From Cytospora piceicola (lineage: Eukaryota > Ascomycota > Sordariomycetes > Diaporthales > Cytosporaceae), in contig JALQBC010000031.1 in assembly GCA_023375675.1 (NCBI GenBank), forward strand, positions 452,114 to 516,113: 64,000 bases of DNA. The letters run 5' to 3'. The notes beneath the pieces were generated by a model. It saw only the letters and a program-made list of their open reading frames with translations. It did no database searches and was not told the origin of the DNA. Both the position numbers and the translations under genes were made by a program. Shown piece after piece: positions 57,101 to 64,000 of this stretch. Positions within the stretch are counted from its first letter, which is position 1; the number at the start of each line of letters is the position of its first letter.

Positions 57101-60100
57101 TATCGTCCTTGTATAATAAGGCAAAAATAACGTAAAAGCCTATAAAAGAACGGTAAGAGTTATAATAAACGCTAAAACTATCGATAAAGCTAAGTAAGGA
57201 TAAAAATAACGTCGGCAGGATATTAGCCTAAGCCCGATCCTAATAAACCTCGAAAAGCTTATAGCTATACTCCTTTATCTTTAACTCGGCTTAAAAGGTA
57301 TAGACATAATAAAAAGAGATAACTTTATTACTAGCGATATTAAATATATAACGAATAACTAGCTCTTACTTCTTAATATTACGTTCGGATATAATAGTAG
57401 CTATATAGTATTTAAAGTAGGACTTAAATACCTTAAAACTCTTAAACTCGCTTTCCTTACTAACGGCCTCTTATTTCTAACAAGCCTCTTTATAATTATT
57501 CTTAAACTTCTCTACCTTTTTAGCCTAAGTAGCTAAAAGCTAGAGATCTTTATAGCTCTCGCTAAAGACACGATCGATATAAACCTCGATAGTACTTTAA
57601 GCACGTCCCTTAAGGATATATATAAACTCCGAGGTAAAAAAAACCTTATTATAATCTTAAGCGGGAATACTATCCTATATAGAGAATAAAAAGTAGAGAT
57701 TATCGCTATAAAATACCTGTTAAACTTAAAGTATAAGCTTATTCTTATTTATAATATAAGGCGTCGAACGTCGGTTAAATCCGAAACCGTATATATAGCC
57801 GATATAAAAGTTAAAACTACTATCGTTAAAGGCTTAATAAGTATAAGTACTATTATAATAACGGTAAAAGATAAAGTCTAAAAAAAAGATAACACTTTTA
57901 ATCTAATTATTATTAAGTCGAAGATAAGAGTAGTAGCTATTAAATACGTAGACAGAAAAGGCTTAAACACGCGAATAAAAAAGCTTAATAAGTATATTAA
58001 TAAACTACGTAAGTTTAATATATATATCTTCGTAAAAATCTAATAAAAAGATACTTATAAAGATAAAAGTAAGATCGAAGAAATAAAGGTCTATTATATA
58101 AGGCTTATTTTCTTTAGCTTTATAGTCTTACTTTTTAATTACTATATCGGTCAGTAACTTATCGACTTTAAAAAAAATAAAAGCTTTCTGTATATCTATA
58201 AAAGGGAGACGAAATCGAATACAGCTTTTTAATATAATAAGTTAAACTAACAGCTTTATAATATCTATAAAAAGCTTTCCGTTTTTATTTTTAAAGAGCT
58301 ATAATAGCTTTCGTAAAGCTTTTTACTTAATATAACTTATACCTATAAGGTCGACGAAGAGAGTAAGCCCTTTTTTAAACTTAAATATATCGAGAAAGCG
58401 GTTCTAATAATACTTAAAAAGTATAGAAGAATTAAAAAGGTCGACCTTCTTTTAAAGCCGGAGTTTTATTAAAACGAAGGGAAAGCTATAAGTAGGCGAA
58501 GCGAGGCGCTTTTTAAGCTAATCGATATTAGCTATAAGCTTATTATCGCTACTAATCTCGATATTAAAGGCTATCGAAGTTAGCTTCTCTTACTCGAAGG
58601 CTTTCTCTTTATAGTCGGCAGTAACGTTAAAGTCGAGCGCGTTTACTATCGTAAGTATAACGCGATCTTTATTAGTTCTATTAATAATACCGGCGCTATA
58701 GCGGTAAGCGTTAAAGTTTAGTATACCTATAACTTAAAGTTAGCTTATAATAAAAAAAGATATAAGGATAAAAAAAGAACTTAAAAAGGCTTAGCTTATT
58801 ACTAACAGTAAGAGCGTTATCTCGGTTATTATCGACTTTATCGATAGTAACAATAATTATATTAGCTATCTTATTATTATTATAAGACTCGATTAATTAT
58901 AAAACAACGCTATTATTATAAAAAGAGCTACTATAGTAGATATATAATTATTAAAAAAACTACTAAAAAAACTACTAAAAAGAAGGTTAAGAAGGTTCTT
59001 ACTACTTAAGCTAACGAGAAGATAAGGCTTCTCCTTCGCCCTCGGTTAAATGCTAAGGCTTATACGCTAGCTTCTTCTTATTAGCTCTTTTTTTAAAAGG
59101 TATCTTAAGGCTTTGTAATATAAAACTCGGTATAGGAAAGGTAAAGTTTAAGTAAGGTTAAGTTTAAGGTAGTAGCTATTATAGCTATAAAGGTTTTATT
59201 ATAAAGGGTGTATATAGTTAAGTTTATAAGTAGAAATCTGCGAGGTAGAAATTATACTAAAGGGAAACTTTTTAAAGTATAAATAGTAAAATATAACTTT
59301 TTATCTAAACTCGCTTATTTATTTTTTTATTTAAGCTATTTAGCTTATTAATATAGTTAAGTTAGAGCTTATAATAAAGGCTAAAAGTATAGCTATTTAA
59401 AGGGTATATAAAATCGTAGACTTAGCCGTCTTAAAGCTTAACTCTCCTCTTTTTATCTTTAACTATAATAATAATAACTAACACTTCTTACTATAACTAA
59501 TTATAGTATTTTATAGCCTTAAACATTAGCTTTCTTTAGGTATTAAAAGATATTAGCAGGTAAGTAAAATATTCTCTTTATCTTAGTCGTTAATAATACC
59601 TTTAATATTACTACCTTATTTCCTTTATTTCCTCCCTTCGCTATTACTATACGTCTTACCTATTTAGCTATAAAGCCTCTTAAACACGCCTTTTAAATAT
59701 ATAAAACTTCTTTAAAGTTTAATTATAGTCTTTATTTACCTTTATATCGATAAAACCTAATATTTCTTAGAAATCTTTATTATATCTAGCCGTAGTAATA
59801 ATAAGGGCTAAGGCCGCGGTTATCTTCTTCGACTTACTTTTTCCTGCCTTAACCTTACGCTAGCCTCTACTAGCTTTAACGTTCGCCCTATCTTTAACGT
59901 TATAAGTTCCCCGTTTCCCGTTATATAAATTCTTATTATAATCTAATACTTCTTAATATAGTTAATAAGAAACTAATAGTTCTTTACGTTAGTTTACTCT
60001 TTTTAACGAGTTATCCTACTAAGGTATATCTAACTTAAACCTTCTTTACTATACGTAGCCGATTAATACCTTAATTTAATAATCCCTTTTTAAATTTAAT

Positions 60101-61419
60101 AAATAGTTTAGCCGATAGTAGTATATCTCTCTTATTTTATAAAAGATAACTATTAAGTAAAAATATAATATACTCTTTTATAATAATAAACGCTAGACTA
60201 TTATTAATTACTATAATAAGTATAATAAAAAGATCTACTTTAACTAGTAAAGCTTCGAAGTTTAACTTATCCCCGACTTTAAGTCTTTTTACCTTACTTT
60301 TAAAAAGCTAGTTACTTTAAAGGTAAAAATTAAATACTTCTTAAACATCGAAGCCTATAAAACGGCTATAGTCTATATAAACGATATCGCGGCTTACTAT
60401 ATTATCTTTTAAGTTAAGCTTTAAATCCTTACTAATAGCGATATAATATAAGCCTTCCGTAACTATATTAAATATATTATAAGAATAATTAAGTATAAGT
60501 TCTTTTATAAAGACTTTTACGTATATACCTTCTACCTCTTCCCCTTTTAAGAAATATTAACTAACTAGCTATTACTTATAAAGCTAAGTCTATACTCTTT
60601 ATAAAGAATTCCCTTAAAAGATAAACACTAATATAATTACCTTTACCGGTAAAAAAGAGCTAACTATATTCTTCGTCTTTAAGATCGATAAAACCTCTTT
60701 TACTAAAATCTATCGCTTTGTTTATAAATATATCGACTACTAAGTAATATTTAATAGCTACGATATAAGGCTTACTAACGGTATTACTACTTCCCCTTAG
60801 TTTTTCTTCTGTTAGGTTATCGCTATATTCGGTATAATACTTTGTAACCTTACTCGGAAAGAATCCGCGATTAATTAAGGTAAAAAATTTAAAGATCGTA
60901 AGTCTATAAACGACTAACGTAAAAATAATAACTTTAAAGCTACTATCGACCGTATATACTTTTAAATAGATGCTAATTAGTAATTTAAAAGCTTAAAATC
61001 CTATTACTTTATCTAAAAGCCTATAAACTACTTCGAAAGTAAAAGAAAAGGAAAGGCTAAAAACTAAGGTATTTTAAAATAAAAGTCTAATATAAATATA
61101 ATAAACTAGTATCTTATACTTAAAGCCGACTTCGATATTAGTCCTTTTACACCTAAGTCCTTACAGACCTTAAATAGCTATACCCTTAACCCCTCTATCG
61201 ACTTTACTCTCTATAAAGCTAATCTACCTAGTATAAGAAAATTATTTAACATTTCTTACTATAGTAGTAACCTTTCTTTTAGCTAGCATTTTCGCTAAGG
61301 CTTTAAGTAGCCTTTCTTCGGTCCGACCGGAAAAGGATATAAATCTTAACCCTCCTTTTATTAGCCGTTTAAATAGCTTCGCTAAGCCTTAAGTAGCTTT
61401 AGCCTAGGCTCTTATTAGC

Positions 61420-61625
61420 TATCTAGTTTTAGTCCCGGCTTTCGTTAGCCTTTTAGTTTTAGCTTAAGCTTTCGTTAGCCTTCTAATTCTAGTCCCGGCT
61501 TTTATTAACTGTTTAATAATATACCTTAGTCTAGCAATAGCCCTTTCCCTTAGTCTAATAGTAGCCCTTTAGCTTAGTCTAATAATAGTCCTTTCCCTCG
61601 GTTTACTAGTAGCCCCGTAGGCTAT
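61420..61625 (+). repeat. Degenerate tandem repeats in relict coding region
   Basis: Two short repeat families follow one another: a roughly 30-bp unit around CCCGGCTTTCGTTAGCC and a roughly 30-bp unit around TAGTCTAATAGTAGCCC. In one plus-strand frame they give Ser/Pro/Phe-rich units with TAG where CAG (Gln) would be expected after RIP. Confidence 0.6.
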
Positions 61626-62345
61626 ATATACCCCGGAACCTTTACCCCTTAAAGGGCTAGCGATACTAGCGATGCTCTTTATTACAGCACTCGCTCCTCT
61701 AGCCGTAGTCGTAGCTCTAGTAAACCTTCTAGCTCCGGACAGCCTTCTAGCTTTAAACAGCCTTTTAAACAGCCTTTTAAACAGCCTTCTAGCTCTAGCT
61801 ATAGCACTCGATCTAAGCGTGAAGGTAGTAGTTAAGGCTCCCCTCCTAAAAAAGGTAGTAGCAGAGGCGGACGTAGCTGTAGTAAACGTAGCCGTAGTAG
61901 ACGTAATAGACGTAACAGCCTTAAAGCTGTCTACCGTTATAAGGATTTTAGCGTTAGCTCTTTTAATAGCGTTTTTAATAGCGCTTTTAATAGCGCTTTT
62001 AATATCGCTCTCGATAATAATAGCGACTATAAGACGGTTATATCTAACGAGTTTGTTCGCGAGGCCTCTAATAAAGACCTCTTTAGACCTATTAACGATA
62101 CGGCCGAAGATGTCTCTCGCTATAAGGCTAGCTACTTCTAAGCAGCCTTATCGCCTCGGAAACTCTTTGTTTATATATAAAGATACATACCTTTCTTCTT
62201 ATAGTCTATAGCAGCTACTAATACTGATAATTAAGGCTTATAAAAATCAAGGGGTGAGGTATATTCCGTGTAAGTAGATCTAAGTGATTTTATTAGCTAA
62301 ACATAGGTGATATATTAACCCTACTAAATTTAGTATAGGGGGTAT

Positions 62346-62446
62346 ATAAAGTAAATGGTAACAGATGCTGCTACGGTAACAGTTACTTCTGAGGCATTGA
62401 TTGGTTAAACCCAACGGTTAAAAACCCCTACCATTTTCCGCTACGG
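62346..62446 (-). repeat. Right terminal inverted repeat region
   Basis: Its reverse complement carries CGGAAAATGG, CTCAGAAGTAACTGTTA and CAGCATCTGTTACC, matching the left end in order with a few mismatches and small length differences. Confidence 0.55.
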
Positions 62447-62561
62447 TAGGTACCTCTATTTGATTATCAACTAGGGAACGGCGGTAGGACCGCCTGTCGA
62501 GAAGGCCTTCCGTTAAGAAGGATCGGAAACTTAATAGCTAGTTAGTTAAATAGTTAAATAT

Positions 62562-62641
62562 GCCGCTTAGGCTGCTCCGGATCCGATAGAATAACGCCCT
62601 TTAGGCGTTACTCTATCGTCTCCTCCGCAGCCTTAAGCGGC
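62562..62641. repeat. 80-bp near-perfect inverted repeat (strong hairpin)
   Basis: GCCGCTTAGGCTGC at the left pairs with GCAGCCTTAAGCGGC at the right (one base indel). The inner arms CGATAGAATAACGCC and GGCGTTACTCTATCG match at 14 of 15 bases around a short loop. The AT-rich flanks (TAGTTAGTTAA and TTAACTAACTAA) are also inverted. It could be a foldback element or a MITE. Confidence 0.85.
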
Positions 62642-62775
62642 GAGATAATTAACTAACTAACTAACTTACTAGCTACTTTACTAACTAACCTATTAGCTAA
62701 CTTACTTATATACTTACCTATTTACTTACTTACTTAATAACTAAATAACTAACTTATTAGTTAACTTACTTATTA

Positions 62776-62855
<80 letters not shown>
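62776..62855. repeat. TTAC tetranucleotide microsatellite
   Basis: About 20 nearly uninterrupted TTAC units occur within a wider field of TTAC/TAAC/TTAG variants that spans about 62690-63170. Confidence 0.95.
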
Positions 62856-62856
<1 letters not shown>

Positions 62857-63460
62857 TTTACTAACTAACTTACTTACTAACTTACTTAATAATTAACTAG
62901 CTAACTTACTAACTACTTTACTAGTTAACCTACTAGCTAACCTACTTACCTACTTACTTACTTACTTATTTATTAGCTAACGTATTTATTAATAAACTTA
63001 ATTACTAGCTTATTAGCTTACTTTACTTACTTACTTATTTACTAGCTTATTTACTAACTAAGTAGTTTATTTATTTACTTATTTACATACTTACTTACTT
63101 TTAATTTACTTACTTATTTACTTATTTATTAACTAACCTACTTAGTTACTTACTTACTTACTTAATACTTAAATAACTAAATTACTAGCTATAATATAAT
63201 AGCGTAAGCTTAAGGGTTACTTAACTTAACGCGCTTATATATAAATTAAGTAACCTTTTAAGCCTTATTATACCTTAGTATTTAAACTTTCGATTAAAAG
63301 GGCTTAACTATACTTAAGCCTTCTTTTTCTTTTTAAGTAAAATAGTTATATTATATTAGAATTATAGCTTTACCTTTATTATTTTAATATATTATAATAC
63401 TAGCTACTTTAATAACTACTTTACTAGCTACTTTATTAGCTAACCTACTAGCTAACTTAT

Positions 63461-63485
63461 TTACTTACTTACTTACTTACCTACC

Positions 63486-63560
<75 letters not shown>
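63461..63560. repeat. TTAC tetranucleotide microsatellite
   Basis: About 25 units occur with a few C-for-T variants at the start (ACCTACC). Confidence 0.95.
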
Positions 63561-63563
<3 letters not shown>

Positions 63564-63883
63564 TTTACCTACTTACTTACTAACGCGGTAGCTAGTAGTA
63601 CTAGACCTACTAACCTTATATCGATGTCTTTTAAAAGGTATCTCGAGTGCTTGTTTTAATCACTCTTTTTACTTAGATAAGAATAATATATAACAAAGTT
63701 TTACTACCTATACTTATCCCGACGTGATTAGACTTAAACATTATCCCTTTTATCTCTCTATCTTTATTTCTATAGCCGACGGTTGTTCGAGAGTGTAGGC
63801 CTTCGGGCTTACTCTTAATCAACCTTAACGTAGCGAGGCCGGTAGCTTTTAGTCCTTTATAAGGGTTACTCGCCTCTGCGACA

Positions 63884-64000
<117 letters not shown>

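Larger units (their letters stand above)
54038..62445 (+). mobile_element. Large RIP-mutated element with diverged terminal inverted repeats (8.4 kb)
   Basis: The whole block is AT-rich and almost free of CA/TG. The ends share ordered blocks in inverted orientation: GGAAAAT, then a CTCAGAA-(A/G)TTAAC-type block, then GCATCTGTT. This is consistent with a DNA transposon, with TA next to both outer ends. The end sequences themselves are less mutated than the interior. Near the right end (about 61400-62140) a plus-strand frame reads as a Ser/Pro/Gln-rich repeat protein with Gln codons turned into TAG, followed by a Ser/Arg-rich basic tail. The transposase class is unknown. Confidence 0.6.

Noticed and set aside
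61672..62211. 179-codon open frame in the big RIP element, very rich in Leu/Ala/Val
   Set aside because: It is the +1 reading of a Ser/Arg/Lys-rich relict frame; its hydrophobic low complexity follows from the CTN/GTN codons in that frame, and the surrounding DNA is RIP-destroyed.

Overview
The window comes from a filamentous ascomycete (Pezizomycotina, most likely a Sordariomycete). The genes are split by short GT-AG introns of about 50-90 nt with CTAAC/CTAAT-type branch points. The gene families are typically fungal: UstYa/DUF3328, HET domain, SRPK-like kinase, GLEYA adhesin, CAP20-type perilipin and UNC93-like MFS. Long islands have been stripped of CA and TG dinucleotides while keeping CG, which is the footprint of repeat-induced point mutation (RIP). 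Exon structures were worked out by hand from reading frames and splice motifs, not from transcripts.

1-5.3 kb: the most interesting part. A UstYa-family oxidase (minus strand, running off the left edge) is divergent from a small secreted precursor (2190-2613). The precursor has a signal peptide followed by six near-identical 13-residue units, each ending in Lys-Arg, plus a partial seventh. An MFS exporter follows. This is the layout of a fungal dikaritin-type RiPP cluster (ustiloxin, phomopsin, asperipin and victorin families), but the repeated core, X-DSEDAVQKGY with X = Ala, Phe or Ser, matches none of the cores I know. The rest of the cluster probably lies left of position 1.

5.7-14.7 kb: a secreted type-B carboxylesterase, an Amadoriase-type FAD oxidase and a divergent UNC93-like transporter. 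These may be accessory to the cluster or ordinary catabolic genes. 16.4-28.8 kb: an SRPK-like kinase whose 5' end holds two in-frame stops, a 1049-residue HET-domain protein, a small four-helix membrane protein, a Thr-rich secreted GLEYA adhesin and an FAD monooxygenase.

29.5-36.1 kb: a complete but dead 6637-bp LTR retrotransposon with two 150-bp LTRs that differ at 18 sites, all transitions, and a CTATA target duplication. 36.1-47.3 kb: gene-poor DNA with a well-supported CAP20-type perilipin, two candidate small secreted proteins, gene scraps and a diverged repeat that also occurs on the far side of the retrotransposon.

47.3-51.0 kb and 54.0-62.4 kb: two more RIP-destroyed elements. The larger has diverged terminal inverted repeats and the relict of a Ser/Pro/Gln-rich, then Ser/Arg-rich, protein near its right end. 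62.5-64.0 kb: an 80-bp inverted repeat and long TTAC microsatellites that continue past the window end. The picture is a secondary-metabolite and accessory gene region bordered by repeat-rich heterochromatin-like DNA.
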